64,000 bases of DNA from Agromyces mediolanus (GCF_014648575.1 NZ_BMRJ01000005.1:49071-113070), one strand, 5' to 3'. Positions 1 to 8,598 are shown, numbered from the stretch's first letter. The notes: generated by a model from the letters alone, not told the origin. Numbers and translations: made by a program.

Positions 1-77
1 CGCCCCTGTGACACCAGCCCGACGAGGTCCTCGATTCGATAAACGCCCGCTGTTGTACGTGTCGCAATCTCGGGCAT
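1..77 (-). CDS. 5' end of a DUF262-like protein (partial)
   Basis: Only the first 25 codons lie in the window; the gene continues past the left edge. The ATG at 77 is preceded by AGGA with a 6-nt gap. The peptide starts MPEIATRTTAGVYRIEDLVG and continues LVSQG. The stretch YRIEDLVGLVSQG resembles the start of DUF262 (ParB/sulfiredoxin-fold, GmrSD-type) proteins, which read RIEDLVxxVxxGxIRIPxFQR. DUF262 proteins are often nucleases or NTPases in phage defence. The family call is inference from a very short match. It lies just beyond the 3' end of tRNA-Val, a common site for integrated accessory DNA. Confidence 0.42.
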   Translation of the reverse strand, partial: MPEIATRTTAGVYRIEDLVGLVSQG

Positions 78-458
78 CTAGATTCCTATCTCGAGGCACT
101 GCATCGTCGACTCCATCGGCGCAGATGTCGCGAAGCGCACCAGGAGTCTGGGCGCATCGACGACTCCTGCCAAGTCTGCACCAATCCTCGACTACCGAAC
201 ACGAATCCGGTCCGAGTGTCGTGGGGCGCATCCTTAGGAGTCGATGGCATACACAGTTTCGGGTCTCCGAGGGGAGTCGAAACACTTGGAGAGCTCGTCG
301 ATATCGAGCCCGAGTATCTGCCTTGTTGAACTCGAGTTCGAAGCCGGAGAGCGGACCCACCGAGAATGCCTCTGACTGGCATTCAGATCCGGCGCGCGTG
401 AGCATGAGCTATCCCGGCCGCGCCGGACACGCGGGTCCGTGCCTCGGAGACTGATTGC
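78..458. other. Non-coding or unrecognised AT-richer stretch
   Basis: Roughly 380 bases separate the partial leftward gene from the HxlR gene. Several long frames are open here on both strands, but their translations are rich in Arg, Ser and Cys, lack the G/C-rich third positions of the neighbouring genes and match no family I know. The base composition is visibly less GC-rich than the rest of the window. I see no tRNA, repeat array or clear terminator. It probably holds the divergent promoters of the two flanking genes, or is decayed DNA at an island edge. Confidence 0.5.
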
Positions 459-1016
459 GTGCCACCATCAGTTTCTGCAGCTGTCGAACACCTTCCGGTG
501 CCGAGCGGACGGTCGGAGTGTCCCATCAACATGACCGTGGAACTGCTCGGCGACCGCTGGTCCCTGATCGTCCTGCGGGACATCGTCTTCGGCGGCCATC
601 GGCACTTCCGGGAGCTCCTCGGCAACTCGCTCGAGGGGAGCGCCTCGAACATCTTGTCCTCGCGATTGACGAAACTCGTCGAGGCGGGCCTCCTCACCCG
701 CAACGAAGACGCGAGCCACCGGCAGAAGATCGACTATCGGCGCACGGAAGCGGCGATCGAGTTGGTCCCGGTTCTCGCGCAGCTCGGCGCGTGGGGGAAT
801 CGCTGGCTGCCCACTGCGCCGGAACTCGCGATCCGCGCTGCGATCCTCGCCGACGGCGGTCCCGAGCTGTGGGACCGCTTCATGAACGAGCTCCGCGACG
901 TGCATCTCCATGGGAAGCCGTCGGCGGCCGACAGCGTGATGGCGGAGCTCGCCCAGGCCTCCGCACGAGCGGCGGTGGGCCCGGCCGGGCTCGAACCGAC
1001 GACATCCACGGTGTAA
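459..1016 (+). CDS. HxlR-family winged-helix transcriptional regulator
   Basis: A 185-residue protein with the HxlR signature: CPIN at about 22-25, then LLGDRWSLIVLRDI, GGHRHFRELL and the wing region ILSSRLTKLVEAGLL. HxlR proteins are dimeric DNA-binding regulators, often of a neighbouring oxidoreductase or of responses to reactive aldehydes or quinones; the target is not visible here. The GTG start at 459 follows a GGAGA at 445-449. The last residues (about 173-185) are encoded by the antisense of the tRNA-Val gene and the stop TAA lies opposite the anticodon loop, so the natural C-terminus may have been replaced. The core domain is complete, so the protein may still work. Confidence 0.85.
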   Translation: MPPSVSAAVEHLPVPSGRSECPINMTVELLGDRWSLIVLRDIVFGGHRHFRELLGNSLEGSASNILSSRLTKLVEAGLLTRNEDASHRQKIDYRRTEAAIELVPVLAQLGAWGNRWLPTAPELAIRAAILADGGPELWDRFMNELRDVHLHGKPSAADSVMAELAQASARAAVGPAGLEPTTSTV

Positions 1017-1048
1017 ACGTGGCGCTCTACCAACTGAGCTACAGGCCC
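976..1048 (-). tRNA. tRNA-Val (anticodon TAC)
   Basis: A 73-nt cloverleaf on the minus strand. Acceptor arms GGGCCTG and CGGGCCC pair over 7 bp with G-U tolerance, the D-arm has GCTCAGTTGGTAGAGC, the anticodon stem CCACG/CGTGG closes a TTTACAC loop (anticodon TAC), and the T-arm loop is TTCGAGC. The discriminator is A, and CCA is not encoded. The 3' end faces the left edge of the window, and the HxlR frame runs into it from that side. Confidence 0.95.
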
Positions 1049-1101
1049 GCACGCGAAGCGCGGCGAGGCCCAATCCTACCGGCCGGCGAGGAGCCGGGCC
1101 G

Positions 1102-1107
1102 TACACT
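1102..1107 (+). promoter_or_regulatory. -10 element TACACT, likely leaderless
   Basis: TACACT ends 6 nt before the ATG at 1114 and there is no Shine-Dalgarno sequence, the arrangement expected for a leaderless transcript. Confidence 0.55.
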
Positions 1108-1113
1108 CGCGGT

Positions 1114-1848
1114 ATGCGCAGCGACGCCGACGACGGGACCGCCTCGTCCGCCGACGACGCCCCCGCCTCGCCGGTGCAGGAGCGACGGGCCGAGACGCGC
1201 TGGGCGGCGTTCACCGGCATCGTCGTGGCGGCCGCCCTCACCGCGCTCGTGCACGAGCCCGACACCGCGGTTGGGCGGACCGTCGGACTGATCGCGCTCG
1301 CGGCCATGGCGGTGCCGCTGTTCGTCATCAACCCGCATCGGCTCGATCGGCAGACGCAGTGGTCCCGGGCCCTCGCGATCGCGTTCGCATCGGTCCTCGT
1401 GCTCGTGAACCAGCTCGGCGTCGTGAACGTCATCGTGCGCCTGGTCGACGGCAGCGCCGACGGCGCGACGGTGCTGCTCGCCGCCGGACAGGTCTGGGTG
1501 ACGAACGTGATCGCCTTCGGACTGCTCTACTGGGAACTCGATCGCGGCGGCCCGGTCGCCCGCGGCACGCTGCCCCGGAGCGCCCTGCCGCTCGCGGACT
1601 TCGCGTTCCCGCAGGACGACGAGGCCGATGCGGCCCGCGAGGTCGCCGCCGGTTCCTCCCGACGCGGCGACTGGCGCCCCGGCTTCGTCGACTACCTCTA
1701 CGTCTCGCTCACGAACACGATGGCGTTCAGCCCGACCGACGCGATGCCGCTGCGCAGCCGCACGAAGCTGCTGATGTCGGTGCAGGCGCTCACCGGCTTC
1801 GTGCTGCTCGCGCTCGTGATCTCGCGGGCGGTGAACATCCTCGCCTGA
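1114..1848 (+). CDS. Multipass membrane protein of unknown function
   Basis: A 244-residue protein with an acidic, Ala/Ser-rich N-terminal tail (about 1-28) followed by about four to six hydrophobic segments: near 31-46, 53-72, 84-106, 117-143 and 222-242. The segment VDYLYVSLTNTMAFSPTD followed by MPLRSRTKLLM and a last helix ending ARAVN-like (SRAVNIL) is a conserved pattern in uncharacterised actinobacterial membrane proteins and vaguely recalls the pore region of two-helix channels, but I cannot assign a function. The start is supported by the TACACT -10 element 6 nt upstream. It stands alone, convergent with the peroxiredoxin gene. Confidence 0.8.
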   Translation: MRSDADDGTASSADDAPASPVQERRAETRWAAFTGIVVAAALTALVHEPDTAVGRTVGLIALAAMAVPLFVINPHRLDRQTQWSRALAIAFASVLVLVNQLGVVNVIVRLVDGSADGATVLLAAGQVWVTNVIAFGLLYWELDRGGPVARGTLPRSALPLADFAFPQDDEADAAREVAAGSSRRGDWRPGFVDYLYVSLTNTMAFSPTDAMPLRSRTKLLMSVQALTGFVLLALVISRAVNILA

Positions 1849-1879
1849 CGCCGGGCGCTCCTCGGCCGACGACGCCAGC

Positions 1880-2338
1880 TCAGAGCGCCGCGATGGCCTC
1901 GCGGTAGGCGGCGAGCGGCCGCGGCTCCCCCGGCGCGCTGGCGAAGGACGCCCGCACTCGGCGTTCGCGGTCGATCACGAAGGTCGCACGGGATGCCGTG
2001 CCGGCATCCTCCCGGAACGCGCCGAAGGCACGCGCCACCTCGCCGTGCGGCCAGAAGTCGGCCAGCAGCGGGAAGTCGAAGCCCTCCTGCTCGCCCCAGG
2101 CGCGCAGCGCGAACTTCGAGTCGACCGACACGCCGACGAGCTGCACCGCGGCGTCCTGGAAGAGCGGCAGATGGTCGCGGAGCTCGCACAGCTCCCCGTG
2201 GCAGATGCCCGAGAACGCGAGCGGGAAGAAGACCAACGCGACCGGCGACCGCGCGGTGAGCGCGGCCAAGGAGGTCGGCGCGCCGTGCTGGTCGGGCAGG
2301 GTGAAATCGGGTGCCTGGGCCCCTGACGGCAGGATCAT
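1880..2338 (-). CDS. AhpE-like peroxiredoxin with CX4C pair
   Basis: A 152-residue thioredoxin-fold peroxidase that should reduce hydrogen peroxide, organic peroxides or peroxynitrite in the cytosol. The N-terminus (SGAQAPDFTLPDQHG) and the core FFPLAFSGIC match mycobacterial AhpE; the peroxidatic Cys is Cys46. A second Cys at 51 gives CX4C, as in PrxQ/BCP enzymes, where AhpE usually has a non-Cys residue. WPHG, RATFVID and Arg near the C-terminus are also conserved. The ATG at 2338 is chosen because it matches the AhpE start; an in-frame ATG at 2374 would add 12 unlike residues. Neither has a strong ribosome site. Confidence 0.88.
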   Translation of the reverse strand: MILPSGAQAPDFTLPDQHGAPTSLAALTARSPVALVFFPLAFSGICHGELCELRDHLPLFQDAAVQLVGVSVDSKFALRAWGEQEGFDFPLLADFWPHGEVARAFGAFREDAGTASRATFVIDRERRVRASFASAPGEPRPLAAYREAIAAL

Positions 2339-2402
2339 TGATAGCGTCGCTTTCGGTGATGGCGCCCGAGCCATGGCCGGTCGGACCGGTGGGCTGCGGG
2401 CA

Positions 2403-2408
2403 TAGAAT
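2403..2408 (+). promoter_or_regulatory. -10 element TAGAAT upstream of aceE
   Basis: TAGAAT lies 89 nt before the aceE start. No good -35 match is visible 17 nt upstream. It implies a leader of about 80 nt with the ribosome site AAGAGG just before the GTG. Confidence 0.45.
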
Positions 2409-2497
2409 CACTAGGATGGCGTGGTGCCGCTCGGGCGAGGAGTCCGCTCGGCGCGCACACGCACGAACCGCTTCGAGACTACTGAAAGAGGTCGAGT

Positions 2498-5224
2498 GTG
2501 ACTGTCAACGACCAGGACCCTTACTCGGTCGACGCCATGGACTCCGATCCCGACGAAACGGGTGAATGGGCTGAATCCCTCGACGCTCTCGTCGCGGCGA
2601 AGGGCCACCAGCGGGCTCGCGAGATCATGCTGAGCCTGCTCAAGCGCTCCAAGGAACTGCACCTCGGCGTGCCGATGGTGCCCACCACCGATTACCTCAA
2701 CACGATCGCCCCCGAGAACGAGCCCGAGTTCCCGGGCGACGAGGAGATCGAGCGCCGCTACCGCGCCTGGATCCGCTGGAACGCCGCCGTGCTCGTGCAC
2801 CGCGCCCAGCGACCGGACATCGCCGTCGGCGGCCACATCTCGACCTACGCGTCGAGCGCTGCCCTCTACGAGGTCGGCTTCAACCACTTCTTCCGCGGCC
2901 AGGACCACCCCGGCGGCGGCGACCAGGTCTTCTACCAGGGCCACGCCTCCCCCGGCATGTACGCCCGCGCGTTCCTCGAGGGCCGGCTCAGCGCCGACCA
3001 GCTCGACGGCTTCCGCCAGGAGAAGTCGCACGCCCCGAACGGCCTCTCCAGCTACCCGCACCCGCGGCTCATGCCGGAGTTCTGGCAGTTCCCAACCGTG
3101 TCGATGGGCCTCGGCCCGATCAACGCGATCTACCAGGCGCAGCTCAACAAGTACCTCACCAACCGCGGCATCAAGGACGCCTCCGACCAGCACGTCTGGG
3201 CGTTCCTCGGCGACGGCGAGATGGACGAGGTCGAGAGCCGCGGTCAGCTCCAGGTCGCCGCGAACGAGGGGCTCGACAACCTCACCTTCGTGATCAACTG
3301 CAACCTGCAGCGGCTCGACGGCCCGGTGCGCGGCAACGGCAAGATCATCCAGGAGCTCGAGAGCTTCTTCCGCGGCGCCGGCTGGAACGTCATCAAGGTC
3401 ATCTGGGGCCGCGAGTGGGACGACCTGCTCGCCCGCGACGACGAGGGCGCCCTGCGCAACCTCATGAACGTCACCCCCGACGGTGACTACCAGACCTACA
3501 AGGCCGAGTCGGGCGCCTACGTGCGCGAGAACTTCTTCGGCCGCGACCCGCGCGCCCTCGACCTCGTCACGCACCTGAGCGACGACGAGATCTGGGGCCT
3601 GAAGCGCGGCGGCCACGACTACCGCAAGGTCTACGCGGCGTTCAAGGCCGCGACCGAGCACAAGGGCCAGCCGACCGTCATCCTCGCGAAGACGATCAAG
3701 GGCTACGGGCTCGGACCGGCGTTCGAGGGCCGCAACGCGACCCACCAGATGAAGAAGATGACCCTCGACAACCTGAAGACCTTCAGGGACTCGATGCGCA
3801 TCCCGATCAGCGACGCCCAGCTCGAGGAGAACCCCTACCTCCCGCCGTACTACCACCCGGGCGGCGAGGACCAGGCGATCCAGTACCTGCACGAGCGCCG
3901 GCGCGCGCTCGGCGGCTACACGCCCGAGCGGCGCACCTCGCACACCGCGATCTCGCTGCCGGACGACTCCGCCTACGCGATCGCGAAGAAGGGCTCCGGC
4001 ACCCAGGAGATCGCCACGACCATGGCGTTCGTGCGGCTCCTGAAGGACCTGATGCGCTCGAAGGACTTCGGCCACCGCATCGTGCCGATCATCCCCGACG
4101 AGGCGCGCACCTTCGGCATGGACGCGTTCTTCCCGAACGCGAAGATCTACAACCCGAACGGCCAGCACTACACCTCGGTCGACCGCGAGCTGCTCCTCGC
4201 CTACAAGGAGAGCCCGCAGGGCCAGATCATCCACGTCGGCATCAACGAGGCCGGGGCGCTCGCCGCGTTCACCAACGTCGGCACCTCGTACTCGACGCAG
4301 GGCGAGCCGCTGATCCCGATCTACGTCTTCTACTCGATGTTCGGGTTCCAGCGCACGGGCGACGCGATCTGGGCCGCAGGCGATCAGATGGCGCGCGGCT
4401 TCATGATCGGCGCGACCGCCGGCCGCACCACGCTCACCGGCGAGGGCCTGCAGCACGCCGACGGCCACTCGCTGCTGCTCGCGGCGACGAACCCGGCGGT
4501 CGTCTCCTACGACCCGGCGTACGGCTACGAGATCGGGCACATCGTGCGCTCCGGCCTTGAGCGCATGTACGGCGGCTCGCACCCCGACCCCAACGTCATG
4601 TACTACCTCACGGTGTACAACGAGCCGATCGTGCAGCCCGCCGAGCCGGAGGGCGTCGACGTGGACGGCATCGTCCGAGGCATCCACCGCATCTCGCAGT
4701 CGCCGGTGCAGGGGCCGAAGGCCCAGCTGCTGGCGTCCGGCGTCGCGGTGCCGTGGATCCTCGAGGCGCAGCAGCTCCTCGCCGAGGACTGGGGCGTCGC
4801 GGCCGACGTGTGGAGCGTCACCAGCTGGTCGGAGCTCAACCGCGACGGCCTCGCCGCCGACGAGCACAACTTCCTGAACCCCGACGCCGAGCGCCGCGTG
4901 CCGTACCTCACGCAGAAGCTCTCGGGCGCGGCCGGCCCGTTCGTGGCGGTGTCCGACTTCATGCACGGCGTGCAGGAGCAGATCCGCCCCTACGTCCCGG
5001 GTCAGTACGCCACGCTCGGCGCCGACGGCTTCGGCTTCTCGGACACCCGCCCGGCGGCCCGTCGCTTCTTCAAGATCGACGGCCCCTCGGTCGTGGTCCG
5101 CACGCTCGAGCTCCTCGCGGAGCGCGGCGAGGTCGACCGCTCGCTCGCCGGCCAGGCGATCGCCAAGTACCGTCTGCACGACGTCAACGCCGGCACCACG
5201 GGGTCGGCCGGCGGCGAGAGCTGA
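2498..5224 (+). CDS. aceE: Pyruvate dehydrogenase E1 component (homodimeric)
   Basis: A 908-residue thiamine-diphosphate enzyme that decarboxylates pyruvate and passes the acetyl group to the lipoyl domains of the E2 component, giving acetyl-CoA. The length and order fit the single-chain AceE family of proteobacteria and actinobacteria. The ThDP-binding motif starts GDGEMDE at 238-244 and ends near FVINCN; other landmarks are [10 protein letters not shown] near 111-120, [17 protein letters not shown] and the later [17 protein letters not shown] and [17 protein letters not shown] segments. The GTG start follows AAGAGG. E2 and E3 genes are not in this window. The gene lies directly upstream of the fatty acid synthesis cluster, whose precursor it supplies. 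Confidence 0.98.
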   Translation: MTVNDQDPYSVDAMDSDPDETGEWAESLDALVAAKGHQRAREIMLSLLKRSKELHLGVPMVPTTDYLNTIAPENEPEFPGDEEIERRYRAWIRWNAAVLVHRAQRPDIAVGGHISTYASSAALYEVGFNHFFRGQDHPGGGDQVFYQGHASPGMYARAFLEGRLSADQLDGFRQEKSHAPNGLSSYPHPRLMPEFWQFPTVSMGLGPINAIYQAQLNKYLTNRGIKDASDQHVWAFLGDGEMDEVESRGQLQVAANEGLDNLTFVINCNLQRLDGPVRGNGKIIQELESFFRGAGWNVIKVIWGREWDDLLARDDEGALRNLMNVTPDGDYQTYKAESGAYVRENFFGRDPRALDLVTHLSDDEIWGLKRGGHDYRKVYAAFKAATEHKGQPTVILAKTIKGYGLGPAFEGRNATHQMKKMTLDNLKTFRDSMRIPISDAQLEENPYLPPYYHPGGEDQAIQYLHERRRALGGYTPERRTSHTAISLPDDSAYAIAKKGSGTQEIATTMAFVRLLKDLMRSKDFGHRIVPIIPDEARTFGMDAFFPNAKIYNPNGQHYTSVDRELLLAYKESPQGQIIHVGINEAGALAAFTNVGTSYSTQGEPLIPIYVFYSMFGFQRTGDAIWAAGDQMARGFMIGATAGRTTLTGEGLQHADGHSLLLAATNPAVVSYDPAYGYEIGHIVRSGLERMYGGSHPDPNVMYYLTVYNEPIVQPAEPEGVDVDGIVRGIHRISQSPVQGPKAQLLASGVAVPWILEAQQLLAEDWGVAADVWSVTSWSELNRDGLAADEHNFLNPDAERRVPYLTQKLSGAAGPFVAVSDFMHGVQEQIRPYVPGQYATLGADGFGFSDTRPAARRFFKIDGPSVVVRTLELLAERGEVDRSLAGQAIAKYRLHDVNAGTTGSAGGES

Positions 5225-5237
5225 CGGGCGACCGGCA

Positions 5238-6455
5238 TTGGCGACGAGGCCCCGGACGAAGGCGGAGACGCTCGCGTGGTTGCGCACCATCTCGGGCGAG
5301 CTGTCCACCCAGACGCTGAAGCGACTGGAGGACACGCTCCCCTGGTACGGTGACATGCCGCCGAGCCGACGCTCGGCCGTGGGCCTCGTCGCACAGGCGG
5401 GCATCACCTCGTTCATCTCCTGGTTCGACGACCCGCGCTCCACGCCGTGGATCGCCGCCGACGTGTTCGGCGCGGCGCCCCGGGAACTGCTCCGCTCGGT
5501 GAGCCTGCAGCAGACGCTGCAGCTCATCCGGGTCGTGGTCGAGGTCGTCGAGGAGCGGGTGAAGGACGGCGGCGAGCCGCTGCGCGAGGCGATCCTGCTC
5601 TACTCGCGGGAGATCGCCTTCGCTGCGGCCGACGTCTACGCGCGCGCCGCCGAGGCGCGCGGGCTCTGGGACGCGCGGCTCGAGGCGCTCGTGGTCGACT
5701 CGATCCTCTCGGGCGAGTACGACGACGAGCTGCCGAGCCGCATCGCGGCCCTCGGCTGGCACGGCCACGGCGAGGTCGCGGTGCTCGTCGGCACGGCGCC
5801 GAAGCAGTTCGACGTCGACCAGGTGCGCCGCGCCGCGCGGCACATGCACGCCGACGTGCTGATCGGCGTGCAGGGCAACCGGCTCGTCGTCGTCATCGGC
5901 CGCGCCGACCCGCAGGCGCGCGAGGGCGGCGAGGAGACCATCGGCACCGCCCCGGCGCTCAGCTTCCTCGAGATCGCGACGCAGCTCGAACCGCAGTTCG
6001 GCGCGGGGCACCTCGTGCTCGGGCACGAGGTGCCGAACCTCGTGGATGCCTCGAAGAGCGCGAAGGCGGCCCTCGCGGGCTTCGCGGTCGCGCGGTCATG
6101 GCGGCACGCCCCGCGACCGGTGCACGCCGACGACCTGTTGCCCGAACGGGCGCTCGCGGGCGACCCGCTCGCCCGGGCGACGCTCGTGCACCGCATCTAC
6201 CGGCCGCTCCAGGCCCACTCGACCGAGCTGCTGACGACGCTCTGGAGCTACCTCGACAACGGCCGCTCGCTCGAGGCGACCGCCAGGGAGCTGTTCGTGC
6301 ACCCGAACACCGTGCGCTACCGGCTGAAGCGCGTCTCGGACGTGATCGGCTACGACGCGACGGGCGCGCGCGAGGCGCTGATCCTGCAGTCGGCGCTCAT
6401 CGTCGGTTCCATGAGCGATCACGAGGCGCAGCCGCGCCGGCGCAGCGCGAACTGA
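5238..6455 (+). CDS. PucR/CdaR-type regulator, FasR-like
   Basis: A 405-residue regulator with a C-terminal PucR helix-turn-helix: SLEATARELFVHPNTVRYRLKR near 345-366, followed by a short helix with ALILQSALIVG. The N-terminal two thirds lacks a recognisable ligand domain apart from a GGDEF-like/CdaR fold region. In Streptomyces a PucR-like protein, FasR, sits upstream of fabD and activates the fabD-fabH-acpP-fabF operon; identical synteny here supports the same role, which is inference. The start is a TTG at 5238, 13 nt after aceE, with no clear ribosome site, so translational coupling or a downstream GTG start is possible. Confidence 0.85.
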   Translation: MATRPRTKAETLAWLRTISGELSTQTLKRLEDTLPWYGDMPPSRRSAVGLVAQAGITSFISWFDDPRSTPWIAADVFGAAPRELLRSVSLQQTLQLIRVVVEVVEERVKDGGEPLREAILLYSREIAFAAADVYARAAEARGLWDARLEALVVDSILSGEYDDELPSRIAALGWHGHGEVAVLVGTAPKQFDVDQVRRAARHMHADVLIGVQGNRLVVVIGRADPQAREGGEETIGTAPALSFLEIATQLEPQFGAGHLVLGHEVPNLVDASKSAKAALAGFAVARSWRHAPRPVHADDLLPERALAGDPLARATLVHRIYRPLQAHSTELLTTLWSYLDNGRSLEATARELFVHPNTVRYRLKRVSDVIGYDATGAREALILQSALIVGSMSDHEAQPRRRSAN

Positions 6456-6518
6456 CGGCAGCCGCCCGAGCGCGGCATCTGTGCCCCGCGCACAAGGGTT
6501 TTCCGCAGACCTTGTGGC

Positions 6519-6528
6519 GTGTGCACAC
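6519..6528. promoter_or_regulatory. GTGTGCACAC palindrome upstream of fabD
   Basis: A perfect 10-bp palindrome lies 33 nt before the fabD start, in the short gap after the FasR-like gene. Its position just upstream of the probable fabD -10 region (CAGACT at 6550-6555) suits an activator site. That it binds the FasR-like protein is inference. Confidence 0.4.
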
Positions 6529-6549
6529 CCACGACCGTCCAGGCGTTGG

Positions 6550-6555
6550 CAGACT
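6550..6555 (+). promoter_or_regulatory. Possible -10 element CAGACT for fabD
   Basis: CAGACT ends 6 nt before the fabD GTG at 6562, the same spacing as the other probable leaderless genes in this window. No Shine-Dalgarno sequence is present. Confidence 0.4.
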
Positions 6556-6561
6556 AGTCGG

Positions 6562-7485
6562 GTGATCGTCGTCGTCTGCCCTGGACAGGGCTCGCAGACC
6601 CCCGGATTCCTCACCCCCTGGCTCGAGGACCCGGCGCGCGCCGCGCGCCTGGCCGAGCTCTCGGCCGCGGCCGATCTCGACCTCGCCGAGCACGGCACGG
6701 TGAGCGACGCCGAGACCATCCGCGACACGAAGGTGGCGCAGCCGCTCATCGTGGCGGCCGGCATCCTGACGCTCGAGGCGCTCTTCGACGGCGGCCGCGC
6801 CACCGGCGTGGGCGGCATCGCCGGGCACTCGGTCGGCGAGATCACCGCGGCAGCAGGCAGCGGCGTGCTGGACGCGAGCGAGGCCATGCGCTTCGTCGCG
6901 GCCCGCGGTCGGGCCATGGCGGATGCCGCAGCCGAGGTCGCGACCGGCATGAGCGCCGTCCTCGGCGGCGACGAGCAGGAGCTCCTCGCCCGCCTCGCCG
7001 AGCTCGGCCTCGAGCCGGCGAACTACAACGGCGGCGGCCAGATCGTCGTCGCCGGCGCGCTCGACGCCCTCGAGCAGCTGAAGGCCGAACCGCCCGCCGG
7101 CACCCGGGTCATCCCACTGCAGGTCGCCGGCGCCTTCCACACCCGCTACATGCGCCCCGCCGTCGACCGGCTCGCCGAGGTCGCGGCCACGCTCTCCCCC
7201 GCCGACCCCGTGCTCCCGCTCTGGACGAACCGCGACGGCAGCCGGGTCGAGTCGGGCGCCGCCTTCGTCGAACTCCTCGTCGGCCAGGTCTCCTCGCCCG
7301 TGCGCTGGGACCTCGACATGACCGCCTTCGCCGACGCCGGCGTCACCGGGATCATCGAGCTCGCCCCCGCGGGCGCGCTCGTCGGGCTCGCCAAGCGCGG
7401 GCTGAAGGGCGTGCCGACCGTCGCCGTGAAGACGCCCGACGATCTCGCCGCCGCGGCCGAGCTGATCGCCGCTCAGGCCGCCTGA
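6562..7485 (+). CDS. fabD: Malonyl-CoA:ACP transacylase
   Basis: A 307-residue enzyme that moves malonyl from CoA to acyl carrier protein, supplying the extender unit for type II fatty acid synthesis. The N-terminus IVVVCPGQGSQTPGF is diagnostic; the nucleophile is Ser90 in GHSVGE and the partner His is His193 in GAFHTRYM. The frame is open further upstream to 6481, but GTG 6562 places the conserved start at residue 2 and has a -10-like hexamer 6 nt before it. fabH follows 41 nt later with its own ribosome site. Confidence 0.96.
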   Translation: MIVVVCPGQGSQTPGFLTPWLEDPARAARLAELSAAADLDLAEHGTVSDAETIRDTKVAQPLIVAAGILTLEALFDGGRATGVGGIAGHSVGEITAAAGSGVLDASEAMRFVAARGRAMADAAAEVATGMSAVLGGDEQELLARLAELGLEPANYNGGGQIVVAGALDALEQLKAEPPAGTRVIPLQVAGAFHTRYMRPAVDRLAEVAATLSPADPVLPLWTNRDGSRVESGAAFVELLVGQVSSPVRWDLDMTAFADAGVTGIIELAPAGALVGLAKRGLKGVPTVAVKTPDDLAAAAELIAAQAA

Positions 7486-7526
7486 GCCCCCGACCCCCGA
7501 GAAGAAGCAGAGAAGAGTCGAAGCGC

Positions 7527-8531
7527 ATGACCAAGCCGACCCTGCAGCAGTCGCACGGCCCCGCCTACACGCGGATCTACGCGATGGGCGCCGCCCGCGG
7601 CGAGCACGCAGTGCCGAACGACGAGCTGATCGGTCCGATCGACTCCTCCGACGAGTGGATCCAGCAGCGCACCGGCATCGTCACCCGCACCCGCGCGAGC
7701 GCCGCCGTGAGCGCGCTCGACCTGGCGACGGAGGCCGCACAGGAGGCGATCGCGAAGTCCGGGATCTCCCCCGAGCTCATCGACCTCGTCATCGTCGCCA
7801 CGATCTCCAACGTGCAGCAGACGCCGTCGATGGCCGCGGTGCTGGCCGACCGGGTGGGGGCGAACCCCGCGGCCGCCTACGACGCCAATGCCGCCTGCGC
7901 GGGCTACGCCTACGCGGTCGCCCAGGCCGACGCGCTCATCCGCACCGGCGTCGCGCACTACGCACTCGTCGTCGGCGCCGAGAAGCTCTCCGACGTCGTG
8001 GACCCGACCGACCGCAGCATCTCCTTCCTGCTCGGCGACGGTGCGGGCGCCGCGGTGATCGGGCCGAGCGACTTCCCCGGCATCGCCCGCACCGTCTGGG
8101 GCTCCGACGGGTCGAAGGCCGGCGCGGTCGGCATGAACCGCACGCTCGTCGAGTACCGCGACGGCGAGGGCGAGTGGCCGACGCTGCGCCAGGAGGGCCA
8201 GACGGTCTTCCGCTGGGCCGTGTGGGACATGGCGAAGGTCGCGAAGCAGGCCCTCGACGCCGCCGGCATCACGAGCGCCGACCTCTCGGCCTTCATCCCG
8301 CACCAGGCGAACATGCGCATCATCGACGAGTTCGCCAAGCAGCTGAAGCTGCCTGAGTCGGTCGTCATCGCCCGCGACATCGCGACGACGGGCAACACCT
8401 CGGCCGCGTCCATCCCGCTCGCGACGCACCGCCTGCTCGAGGAGCACCCCGAGCTGTCCGGCGGCCTCGCGCTGCAGATCGGCTTCGGCGCCGGACTCGT
8501 GTTCGGCGCCCAAGTGGTGGTTCTTCCCTGA
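7527..8531 (+). CDS. fabH: 3-oxoacyl-ACP synthase III (KAS III)
   Basis: A 334-residue condensing enzyme that joins an acyl-CoA primer with malonyl-ACP to begin fatty acid synthesis; actinobacterial enzymes often prefer branched primers. The catalytic triad is visible: Cys124 in NAACAGYAYA, His259 in IPHQANMRI and Asn290 in TTGNTSAAS. The length and the GFGAGL motif near the end fit the family. The ATG follows the purine-rich GAGAAGAAGCAGAGAAGAG. It is the second gene of the fabD-fabH-acpP-fabF operon. Confidence 0.97.
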   Translation: MTKPTLQQSHGPAYTRIYAMGAARGEHAVPNDELIGPIDSSDEWIQQRTGIVTRTRASAAVSALDLATEAAQEAIAKSGISPELIDLVIVATISNVQQTPSMAAVLADRVGANPAAAYDANAACAGYAYAVAQADALIRTGVAHYALVVGAEKLSDVVDPTDRSISFLLGDGAGAAVIGPSDFPGIARTVWGSDGSKAGAVGMNRTLVEYRDGEGEWPTLRQEGQTVFRWAVWDMAKVAKQALDAAGITSADLSAFIPHQANMRIIDEFAKQLKLPESVVIARDIATTGNTSAASIPLATHRLLEEHPELSGGLALQIGFGAGLVFGAQVVVLP

Positions 8532-8551
8532 ACCACCGGTCCCCGTCCCTC

Positions 8552-8579
8552 TAGACTGTGTCTCGGTCAAACGAGACAC
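8552..8579 (+). promoter_or_regulatory. acpP promoter with inverted repeat
   Basis: TAGACT at 8552-8557 is a good -10 element inside the fabH-acpP gap. Immediately after it GTGTCTCG (8558-8565) and CGAGACAC (8572-8579) form an 8-bp inverted repeat around a 6-nt spacer, covering the expected transcription start. It could be an operator, or a 5' hairpin on the acpP message. Confidence 0.5.
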
Positions 8580-8598
8580 CCCTGCAAGGAGAAGAACC

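Noticed and set aside
8..454. Long open frames on both strands at the left edge
   Set aside because: Translations are Arg/Ser- or Cys-rich, lack the third-position bias of neighbouring genes and match no family; only the short leftward start at 77 looks like a real protein.
2411..5527. A 1038-codon open frame opposite aceE
   Set aside because: It is the antisense of the highly biased aceE gene; the product is an Arg/Val/Leu/Glu-rich shadow with no domain.
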